DNA of 5,680 nucleotides, from positions 1-5,680 of the forward strand of contig JAJZCT010000255.1 in NCBI GenBank assembly GCA_021828925.1. Direction: 5' to 3'. Origin of the DNA: Planctomycetota bacterium (lineage in GTDB: Bacteria > Planctomycetota > Phycisphaerae > WQYP01). Positions 1 through 5,228 of this stretch are shown here, piece after piece (position 1 is the first letter of the stretch; each line of letters begins with the position of its first letter). The position numbers and the translations under genes are program-made. The notes under the pieces were generated by a model. It saw nothing but the letters and a program-made list of their open reading frames with translations. It had not been told where the DNA came from and made no database searches.

Positions 1-331
1 GCACGGGCTGAAACGCAAACTGGTTTTGCAATTGGAAGATGTGGACATTGATGAACTTATTACCTTGGCCGGGGACCTAACCGGGAAAATTGTCTTTTCC
101 TCAAGCTGCTTAACGGGTAATGAAACATTCGGCGAGGCCTTTGTGCGTGGCACCGGGGCCGCGGCATTTATCAGCCCGCGCCGGGAAATACGCTGGGCTG
201 ATGCGGCTCTGGTAAGTCAGTTGTTTTATAAGAAAATGCTCTGCGATGGCGTAAGTCCCTACGTGGCATTCCGATCTGTCCGGAAAATGTATCCGCGCCA
301 CGCCGATCTCCAATTTTTCAAGGGTCAATAA
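1..331 (+). CDS. Caspase/CHAT-fold cysteine-peptidase-like protein, C-terminal part (5' truncated)
   Basis: The reading frame is open from the left edge to a TAA at 329-331, leaving 109 complete codons. A TTG at 26 could in principle start the frame, but the frame continues upstream without a stop and the first complete codons read His-Gly, so I treat the gene as truncated by the window. The pattern is that of clan CD (caspase/CHAT-like) domains: HG at visible residues 1-2, an acidic stretch, a hydrophobic strand KIVFSSSC with Cys at visible residue 36 followed by LTGNE, then a Gly/Ala-rich segment (RGTGAAAFISP) and a helix containing QLFYKKMLCDGVSPYVAF, which resembles the FYxxLxxGxspxxA helix of CHAT domains. 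The His-Cys spacing of 35 is compact. The substrate is unknown. It could instead be a short caspase-like family of unknown function (DUF6642-type), or be catalytically inactive. The fold is inferred from motif spacing only. Confidence 0.6.
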   Translation, partial: HGLKRKLVLQLEDVDIDELITLAGDLTGKIVFSSSCLTGNETFGEAFVRGTGAAAFISPRREIRWADAALVSQLFYKKMLCDGVSPYVAFRSVRKMYPRHADLQFFKGQ

Positions 332-335
332 GCCT

Positions 336-2420
336 TCAATGCTTATACGCATAAGGTGATTCAGGATAATCCTGTTTTAACCGCGCCAGAAGAAGCTCGG
401 CACGATTGGTCTTGTTTGCGCTTTGATAAGCCTCACTGGCCAGATACAGTAATTTCGCCGCATAAAATGATTTCGGCTCGCTGTTGACGTACTGTACCGC
501 AATGTGTGCAGCTTGTATAAAATGCTGCTGCGACGTCATGAGCTTCACGCGCAAAAGCCGCGTGTAGCCTTTGATAATCGCCCGCGGAAATTGCAACTCC
601 CACTGATCCAGTAGATGATCGGCGGTGATGTAATGATGGCTGTTGATATAACTTTCGACATTACGCGCCAGGACACCCTGCCGGATCTCCTGCGCACTAT
701 AGGCCATTGCCGTTAAGTCTCCCGCGTCGGCAACATATTTCTTCGCGGCCACACCATTGCCGTTGGCCACCTCGGCATAGGCCAGTGCGGTGTTAATATC
801 GTGTGCCGCCGGTTTAGATAAATGGCCATGATCAGCTTTCCAGTTTTGCAGTGACCGCAGCACTTCCGGAGCTGTGCCGGAGTAATTGCAGGCCGTAACG
901 GAATAATGCAGCAGCAAATGGGCCTGCGTCATCGTGTCGATGTGTTTTCGCGAGGCCAGTAAATAAATATTTCCAGCCTGCTGAAAATTGCCTTTTGCCA
1001 GTTCCCGGCGCACCAGCATGTCTGCGGTGTGGACCACAGATAGTGGATTTTGCGCATCGGTTGAAAGCGCCCAGGCCAGTCCCCAGGTTCTTAGTCCGCG
1101 GAGATTTTTATAATGATGATAAAACATTACGCCGCGGTAAAGTTGCTTGCCCGAAAGCGTTTTAAGATTGTAATTGTCAATAATATCTGCCACTACTCCC
1201 GACGGATCCACCGGCGGATACGGAAACTTGGAAAACATTTCTGTGCGGATCAGCAGCCGTCGCTTTGCGCTAAAGATGTTGCCCGCCTGATGTACGGTCA
1301 TCGTAACTGTATAGATGCCGGGCGCTAAAAACTCATGATCCACTTGCAGCCCCTGCGCGGTTTGCCCGTCGGAAAATGTCCAATTGACCCGTGGTGCAAA
1401 CGTGGACGGTACCCGTGCGGAAAAGGTATACCGCTGCAGATAATTGTCCGGCGGTACAAATAATTGTGATTGCGGCTTAATGGAGAAATCAGCCGCATAG
1501 CCGCCGCCGACTTTCTCCAATCGCCCGACGGCCGCCTGATTCGCCGGCGCAAATGCAGCGGCGGGAATAGGTGCATATTGAGCTGATCCGGGTGGCTTCC
1601 AATCCACTGATATTCCCGCCAGCCACCACAAATGCAATTCGCCAACCGTCATGGGATACCATCCCGGCTTGAGATAAATCGTCCGTTTGAAACGCACGCG
1701 TCCCATCATCCCGCCGGGGCGGGTTTTGGTCAGCAGATTTTTCCCGTTCAGATTCAAAAATCCCACATCCGCCACATCAAATGCGAAGGTGTAATTACCG
1801 GCGCTGGTAATGTGCAAATCCGCCCGGTAACGCATCATATCCTGCCGATTCCAACCCGTCGGGTCATAGCCCATGAACATTTCCGGCACAAACATGGAGG
1901 CAAAGGCTCTTGCCTGATTAAACCGTTGCCTCATCTGCCGCCACGTGCGTCGCGGCCCTTGCACCAGCGGATAAACACGCAAAAATATGCCCCGGTCAAT
2001 TTTCAGCACCGGTGGAGCTGCCCCCGGATGCTTGTTTCCCCACCATACAAAATATTCCCCGGCTGCCGGCTCTTGAAAAGCCAATCGCACCATATCATCA
2101 TTTTTTGATACCCGCAGCAATCGCATGGGTAATATGGTTCCCGCGGCGGTCGTTACACGCAAATCCCGCCCATCCGGCAGGCGGGCACTGTTGGTATAGA
2201 ATTGGGCCCATGCCAGATTTTTGCCTGGTGCTGAGGTTGGAAATAAATTAGCGCGCAGGGAACGCCGGTATTTCCAGCCGGTGCCCAGCGTAGCACCCCG
2301 ACTTAAGGCCGGTCCAACAAAACTCAGCGCAACGAAAACGACAATCCAGATTCGCTTGTATTTCAAATTCAGGCTCCGCCTTTCTACAACCGCCGTGCGC
2401 ATTTGACCGCTCTGCATCAT
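336..2420 (-). CDS. Exported DUF2341-like/PA14-like/PKD protein with helical-repeat C-terminus
   Basis: This is a 694-residue protein of unknown specific function. Residues 20-42 form a basic-then-hydrophobic signal peptide or anchor (KYKR followed by IWIVVFVALSFV), so the rest should lie outside the cytoplasm. Residues 47-130 resemble DUF2341, with WKYRR at the start, GRDLRV in the middle and a closing FVWWGN. Residues about 143-292 look like a PA14 carbohydrate-binding-type beta domain (SAGNYTFAFDVADVGFLNLNG). Residues about 330-392 are a PKD domain (WTFSDG, then HEFLAPGIYTVTMTV). Residues 405-694 are mainly helical, and the last 60 look TPR-like (YLASEAYQSANKTNRAELLLARL). There is a single cysteine, at 511, and no catalytic motif that I recognise. 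A surface-attachment or polysaccharide-binding role fits the domains but is inference. The listed start is the upstream of two adjacent ATGs; neither they nor the ATG at codon 7 has a good ribosome binding site. A TTG at codon 19 has one and may be the true start. The gene follows dsbD by 63 bases on the same strand with no obvious terminator between, so the two may be co-transcribed. Confidence 0.88.
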   Translation of the reverse strand: MMQSGQMRTAVVERRSLNLKYKRIWIVVFVALSFVGPALSRGATLGTGWKYRRSLRANLFPTSAPGKNLAWAQFYTNSARLPDGRDLRVTTAAGTILPMRLLRVSKNDDMVRLAFQEPAAGEYFVWWGNKHPGAAPPVLKIDRGIFLRVYPLVQGPRRTWRQMRQRFNQARAFASMFVPEMFMGYDPTGWNRQDMMRYRADLHITSAGNYTFAFDVADVGFLNLNGKNLLTKTRPGGMMGRVRFKRTIYLKPGWYPMTVGELHLWWLAGISVDWKPPGSAQYAPIPAAAFAPANQAAVGRLEKVGGGYAADFSIKPQSQLFVPPDNYLQRYTFSARVPSTFAPRVNWTFSDGQTAQGLQVDHEFLAPGIYTVTMTVHQAGNIFSAKRRLLIRTEMFSKFPYPPVDPSGVVADIIDNYNLKTLSGKQLYRGVMFYHHYKNLRGLRTWGLAWALSTDAQNPLSVVHTADMLVRRELAKGNFQQAGNIYLLASRKHIDTMTQAHLLLHYSVTACNYSGTAPEVLRSLQNWKADHGHLSKPAAHDINTALAYAEVANGNGVAAKKYVADAGDLTAMAYSAQEIRQGVLARNVESYINSHHYITADHLLDQWELQFPRAIIKGYTRLLRVKLMTSQQHFIQAAHIAVQYVNSEPKSFYAAKLLYLASEAYQSANKTNRAELLLARLKQDYPESPYAYKH
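362..378 (+). terminator. Weak hairpin plus T-run downstream of the caspase-like gene
   Basis: Arms CAGGA (362-366) and TCCTG (370-374) enclose a three-base loop and are followed by TTTT (375-378). The hairpin lies 31 bases after the plus-strand stop codon and inside the C-terminal codons of the opposing minus-strand gene. A five-pair stem with four T residues is a weak intrinsic terminator, so this is only a candidate. No better one is visible for the plus-strand transcript. Confidence 0.22.
2374..2383 (-). promoter_or_regulatory. Shine-Dalgarno-like site pointing to an internal TTG start
   Basis: On the minus strand AAAGGCGGAG is followed after seven bases by TTG at 2366-2364, which is codon 19 of the PA14/PKD gene. 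Starting there gives an N-terminus of Met-Lys-Tyr-Lys-Arg directly before the hydrophobic core, a textbook signal peptide. The upstream ATGs give a longer leader of about 17-23 residues before the hydrophobic core and have only weak purine runs in front. The purine-rich stretch could also just be coding sequence. Confidence 0.45.
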
Positions 2421-2483
2421 CGGCAGCGTTCTCTGTGCCTAACGAATCAAGCCGACAAATGATTCAACAATCTTGGGCCCGAC

Positions 2484-4439
2484 TTACCGTTCCGCCGCTG
2501 TAATATCATCTATAACATTCTGTTGCGTGTAAATATCGCGCAAAATTGCGGGCAAGGTTGGATGCTTTGGTGATAAAATTGCCAGATATGGTATCGCCCG
2601 GCCACCGAGTTTCAGCCAGAAGGCTTTCGGTATCGGCTGATCAATATCCGCACTGAAGAGTACCGCCTTAGCGAGACCAAACTTCTGCCGCACCCTTTGC
2701 GCATCGAGCACCGTAGCTTTTACAAACCGGCAGTTAATGCACCAGGGAGCGGTAAAATCCACCACCACTGGATGGCCAGATTGTAATGCCGCGTTCATCG
2801 CACTCCAGTTAAAGTCTTGCCAATGATTCACCACAAATATTCCCGGCTTTCCCGCGTGGCTTTGCGTAATTGTAGCGCCTTTGACCGCTTGAATTCCGCC
2901 GGTCCAGGCCAGATACAATCCGCCCGCCAGCACGCCGCCCACGACAAAACCCAGGCGAATACCCCATATTTTTATAGGTCTCATGTTAATGTCCGGTATT
3001 CTGCCCCAACCCCAGCACACAATCGCCAGAATCACCGCCAGCACAAAGCCGGTGGCAATTTGTGACCGATTCTCTGTGCTTAGCAACAGATAAACCGCCA
3101 CTGCTACCATTACCAGCCCCAGAGCTTCTTTGACAATTTCCGACCAACGCCCCGCCCGCGGCACGTGACTAAGCCATGCCGGGAACGCCGCTAAGAGCAC
3201 ATAGGGCCACGCCATGCCCACACCAATAAGCACAAAAAAAAGGACGATAATCGCCGTTGGCTGAACCAGCGCCCAGGTGAGCATCACGCCTAGAAATGGC
3301 GCGCTGCAGGGAGTAGCCAGCAATGTCGCCAACATGCCCATGCCAAACGCGCCAGCCAATCCGCCGCGATTGGTTTCAACGGCATAGAGCGCATTGGGCG
3401 GTTGAATAGTCCACACCCCCAGCATGGATAACGCCAGTGCCAGCACGATCAAAGCTATCGCTATCAGAAATACTGGGTGCTGATATTGCATGCCGTAGGT
3501 CAGAGTCTGCCCGGTTGCGGCGCGATATATCCCCATTATCACTGCAAGAATAAAAAATAATGAAATAATCCCCGCTGAAAAAACCAGCGCATGGAGCACC
3601 GCCATTTTTCGCGATCCATGGGCTTGTTGAACCATGGCCAGAACTTTTAATGGAATCACCGGCAGCACACACGGCATGATATTTAAGATCAGTCCGCCCA
3701 TTAAAGCGAACACGATCAGTCGCCACAATGGCTCATGGACAGTTGTAATGTCGTAATGCAGGGAGTTGATCGCGGCAAGCGTCTGTTGGGCATCGGTTGG
3801 TTTGTGTCCGGCATTGCCGGAAATTGCCGCGGGGGCTGTTCCATGGGTGGCGACTTTGGCCGAAGACTGCGGCACACCGGCCCGCCATTGTCCGCCCGAC
3901 ACCAAAATTGAAGCAGAGAGTTTCAGCGTTTGCGGTGGCAGGCAGGATTCGGCATTGCAGGCTTGAAAGGTAAAGGCCGCATGGATGGCGTTGCGTCCGT
4001 TCTTGGCTGCCGTTGAAACCGTAAACGGAATAGCAATGACAAATCGCCCCTCATAAACCGAGAGTTTCCCAGCACTGGTAATTTGCGCGGATGCGGTGAT
4101 TAGTCTGGCTTTCGGAAAGGTAACTTTTCCAAACGCAATTCCTTGCACCGGAGAGATGGTAACTTCCGCCGGCACAAGAAATTTGTCCAACGGGTGGTGG
4201 CTTTGCAGGTGATACCCCGGGATAATTGTGCAGGAAATGCGCAGAACGCCCTTACCCGTCGCTGTCATTTTATCTGGTTGTGCCTGAAGCGTGGCTTGTA
4301 CCACTGCCGGTGATGGAAAACCAAACCCCGTAACCTGCGCACGGATCGACGGCAGGCCAAATGAGAGAAGTAACAAGATGATCAGCAGTGCTCGGATGGC
4401 AAGCGGCCGTGAAACTGATGTGTCGCAATCCATGCGCAT
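2484..4439 (-). CDS. dsbD: Thiol:disulfide interchange protein DsbD
   Basis: DsbD is an inner-membrane protein that takes electrons from cytoplasmic thioredoxin and passes them to reductases and isomerases outside the membrane. All three modules are present. Residues 12-35 are a signal sequence. Residues about 45-180 are the N-terminal alpha domain, with its cysteine pair at 161 and 166 (ACNAESC). A flexible Ala/Ser/Gly/Thr-rich linker covers about 182-232. Residues about 237-512 form the membrane domain with roughly eight segments and the conserved cysteines 257 (NIMPCVLP) and 378 (ATPCSAPF). Residues about 535-651 are the thioredoxin-like gamma domain, with the CINC active site at 567-570 after DFTAPW and the cis-proline loop at RAIPY (Pro617). 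At 651 residues it is longer than the E. coli protein of about 565, partly because of the linker. ATGs occur at codons 1 and 3. AAAGGGA (4450-4444) lies 4 bases from the first and 10 from the second, so codon 3 is a possible real start. The gene has a likely promoter of its own upstream and is followed at 63 bases by the PA14/PKD gene. Confidence 0.96.
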   Translation of the reverse strand: MRMDCDTSVSRPLAIRALLIILLLLSFGLPSIRAQVTGFGFPSPAVVQATLQAQPDKMTATGKGVLRISCTIIPGYHLQSHHPLDKFLVPAEVTISPVQGIAFGKVTFPKARLITASAQITSAGKLSVYEGRFVIAIPFTVSTAAKNGRNAIHAAFTFQACNAESCLPPQTLKLSASILVSGGQWRAGVPQSSAKVATHGTAPAAISGNAGHKPTDAQQTLAAINSLHYDITTVHEPLWRLIVFALMGGLILNIMPCVLPVIPLKVLAMVQQAHGSRKMAVLHALVFSAGIISLFFILAVIMGIYRAATGQTLTYGMQYQHPVFLIAIALIVLALALSMLGVWTIQPPNALYAVETNRGGLAGAFGMGMLATLLATPCSAPFLGVMLTWALVQPTAIIVLFFVLIGVGMAWPYVLLAAFPAWLSHVPRAGRWSEIVKEALGLVMVAVAVYLLLSTENRSQIATGFVLAVILAIVCWGWGRIPDINMRPIKIWGIRLGFVVGGVLAGGLYLAWTGGIQAVKGATITQSHAGKPGIFVVNHWQDFNWSAMNAALQSGHPVVVDFTAPWCINCRFVKATVLDAQRVRQKFGLAKAVLFSADIDQPIPKAFWLKLGGRAIPYLAILSPKHPTLPAILRDIYTQQNVIDDITAAER

Positions 4440-4481
4440 GAAGTCCCTTTGTCAAAGTGGGGTTCAATTCGCCCTGCGATG

Positions 4482-4487
4482 ATTATA
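4482..4487 (-). promoter_or_regulatory. Candidate -10 element of the dsbD promoter
   Basis: The minus strand carries a perfect TATAAT here, 42 bases before the first dsbD ATG, which would give a 5' leader of roughly 35 bases. At 16-18 bases further upstream I see no good match to TTGACA; the closest stretch is CAATGA. The -35 is therefore weak, and the site may need an activator or be a chance match in an A/T-rich spacer. Confidence 0.45.
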
Positions 4488-4563
4488 CGCCATTCCCACC
4501 GAAATCATTGAATTTACATTCAAAAAAAATTGTCTGAAATAACTCTCTCGCCACCAGAAAATC

Positions 4564-4592
4564 AAAACGATCCCGCCCGTCAGCGTTTTTTT
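4564..4592. terminator. Possible weak bidirectional terminator between the regulator gene and dsbD
   Basis: Arms AAAACG (4564-4569) and CGTTTT (4584-4589) enclose a 14-base GC-rich loop. On the plus strand the right arm runs into a seven-base T tract (4586-4592). On the minus strand the stem is followed by GATTTTC. The site lies about 50 bases after the stop of the XRE gene and before the dsbD promoter. The stem is A/T-rich and the loop long, so termination strength is doubtful. Confidence 0.3.
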
Positions 4593-4602
4593 ACCATTGA
4601 AA

Positions 4603-4641
4603 GACCGACATGCGTTTCGGACATGAATATTCTCATCGGTC
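4603..4641 (-). repeat. Inverted repeat directly after the XRE stop codon
   Basis: GACCGA begins on the minus strand at the base after the XRE stop codon and is matched by TCGGTC 33 bases on (plus-strand 4603-4608 and 4636-4641). The space between contains an eight-base palindrome, GAATATTC, and a repeated CATGTC. On the minus strand the right arm is followed by TTTC, so it could be a poor terminator or mRNA-end structure. Part of the symmetry may be chance. Confidence 0.3.
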
Positions 4642-4971
4642 TTAAACGGGATCCGTTTTTTCCTTGGCGGGTGGCTTTTCCGGCAATTCACCAACAATAA
4701 AATTCAGCGTGGTAATATTGAAATCCGTCGGTTCGCCACGAATCAGCCAAAGCAGGGGAGCTCCGGATATTCTGGCGGCCAAATCCAGTACCTCCACCGG
4801 CGGTACTCGGCCCTTCTCATAGTAATTGTATGTAGATGGCGAGAGTCCGAGTAAAAAGGCAAAGCGTGACTGGCCCCGTCGGCCACAGACCTGTGTGCGA
4901 ACTTGCTTGAGGCGCTCACAGATTAAGGCGTAATTTCCCCCCAGGCCCGTTTGAGGAATCAATACATTCAT
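4642..4971 (-). CDS. XRE/Cro-type helix-turn-helix DNA-binding protein
   Basis: This is a 109-residue cytoplasmic protein with a lambda-repressor-like fold. A first helix lies at about 16-27 (ICERLKQVRTQV). The helix-turn-helix follows at about 34-52: QSRFAFLLG, the turn LSPS, then the recognition helix STYNYYEKGR. Helices four and five span about 58-78 (VEVLDLAARISGAPLLWLI). The tail from about 98 on is rich in Pro and Lys and probably disordered. No sensor, peptidase or toxin domain is visible, so it probably acts as a small repressor whose ligand and targets are unknown. The NYYEKGRVPP signature resembles single-domain regulators I associate with planctomycetes. The start is secure: AAGGAG sits six bases before the ATG. 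It follows a candidate small gene by 16 bases and a kinase-like gene by about 250 bases, all on the same strand. A 14-base palindrome 62 bases upstream of its ATG is a possible autoregulatory site. Confidence 0.88.
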   Translation of the reverse strand: MNVLIPQTGLGGNYALICERLKQVRTQVCGRRGQSRFAFLLGLSPSTYNYYEKGRVPPVEVLDLAARISGAPLLWLIRGEPTDFNITTLNFIVGELPEKPPAKEKTDPV

Positions 4972-4977
4972 GGCAAG

Positions 4978-4983
4978 CTCCTT
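4978..4983 (-). promoter_or_regulatory. Ribosome binding site of the XRE gene
   Basis: The minus strand reads AAGGAG followed by six bases and ATG. This is the strongest Shine-Dalgarno site in the window. It fixes the start of the regulator and lies in the 16-base gap after the small ORF's stop codon, an arrangement compatible with translational coupling. Confidence 0.8.
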
Positions 4984-4987
4984 GTTT

Positions 4988-5149
4988 TTATCCGCTTGGT
5001 TTCAGCGGAACAACATCACCTCGACCGCATTCCCGGCAATTGCCGGAGCTGGTCGGATTGAACAACATATAGCGATCTCTCCCATCCGTAAGATTGGCGC
5101 TAAGAAACCACGCATTAGCGGATTTCATCATCATCCGATGTTCTTCCAT
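4988..5149 (-). CDS. Candidate 53-residue protein with a CxxC motif
   Basis: An ATG at 5149-5147 opens a 53-codon frame ending in TAA at 4990-4988. It has a basic, Met-rich start (MEEHRMMMKS), an aromatic middle (AWF, RYMLFNP), one cysteine pair NCRECG at residues 38-41, and an end VVPLKPSG. A single CxxC could be half of a zinc-binding site or a redox pair. I recognise no family. In favour of a real gene: it fills most of the only long gap between two same-strand genes, it stops 16 bases before the XRE start, and GGAAGA (5147-5142) is well spaced for a start at codons 6-8. Against: it is short, there are several possible Met starts, the first ATG has a poor ribosome site, and an in-frame stop lies just upstream, so it cannot be part of a longer gene. 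It may be co-translated with the regulator. Confidence 0.42.
   Translation of the reverse strand: MEEHRMMMKSANAWFLSANLTDGRDRYMLFNPTSSGNCRECGRGDVVPLKPSG
4991..5009 (-). repeat. Hairpin just before the XRE ribosome binding site
   Basis: Arms TCCGCT (4991-4996) and AGCGGA (5004-5009) enclose a seven-base loop. On the minus strand the hairpin covers the last codons of the small ORF and is followed by TAAAAACAAGGAG, so it ends eight bases before the AAGGAG site of the regulator gene. It could influence translation of the regulator or be an operator half-site pair. Neither is shown. Confidence 0.3.
5033..5046. promoter_or_regulatory. Perfect 14-base palindrome, possible operator
   Basis: CCGGCAATTGCCGG is a perfect two-fold symmetric sequence whose nearer end lies 62 bases upstream of the XRE ATG. 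Dimeric XRE regulators commonly bind palindromes of this size in front of their own gene, which makes this a candidate autoregulatory site. It also falls within the candidate small ORF, at the codons for Ser-Gly-Asn-Cys-Arg. No second full copy was noticed in the window; only half-like fragments occur, such as near 4680 and 3815. Confidence 0.33.
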
Positions 5150-5195
5150 GAACGCGGAACTTTACGGCCACAGGCCAAAGCAAGAACGGTTGCCA

Positions 5196-5228
5196 CGGCT
5201 AAAAGCCGAATGGAATTAGCGGCTAATT
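5196..5228 (-). repeat. Overlapping inverted repeats at the end of the kinase-like gene
   Basis: Two symmetric elements lie side by side. AATTAGC-G-GCTAATT (5214-5228) covers the stop codon of the kinase-like gene, and CGGCT-AAA-AGCCG (5196-5208) follows it in transcription order. On the minus strand the segments AGCCG (5224-5220), CGGCT (5208-5204) and AGCCG (5200-5196) can pair in two mutually exclusive ways, 1 with 2 or 2 with 3. Pairing 1:2 is followed by TTT. This may act as a weak terminator or readthrough control before the small ORF and regulator. The stems are only five to seven pairs long. Confidence 0.3.

Noticed and set aside
110..352. Minus-strand frame of 80 codons opposite the caspase-like gene
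   Set aside because: Antisense to a frame with recognisable His/Cys motifs, and it overlaps the end of the PA14/PKD gene.
333..356. Imperfect inverted repeat CCTT..ATGC / GCAT..AAGG at the convergent stop codons
   Set aside because: It has a two-base bulge and no T tract on either strand, and is mostly explained by the overlapping gene end. Not called as a terminator.
1632..2108. Plus-strand frame of 158 codons opposite the PA14/PKD gene
   Set aside because: Antisense shadow of a well-supported coding region. The product is His/Pro-rich without motifs.
3376..3726. Minus-strand frame of 116 codons inside dsbD
   Set aside because: It is an alternative frame of the DsbD membrane domain, which has clear conserved motifs in the main frame.
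4464..4697. Minus-strand frame of 77 codons between the regulator and dsbD
   Set aside because: It begins inside the XRE gene in another frame, crosses two inverted repeats and the TATAAT, and shows no family resemblance.
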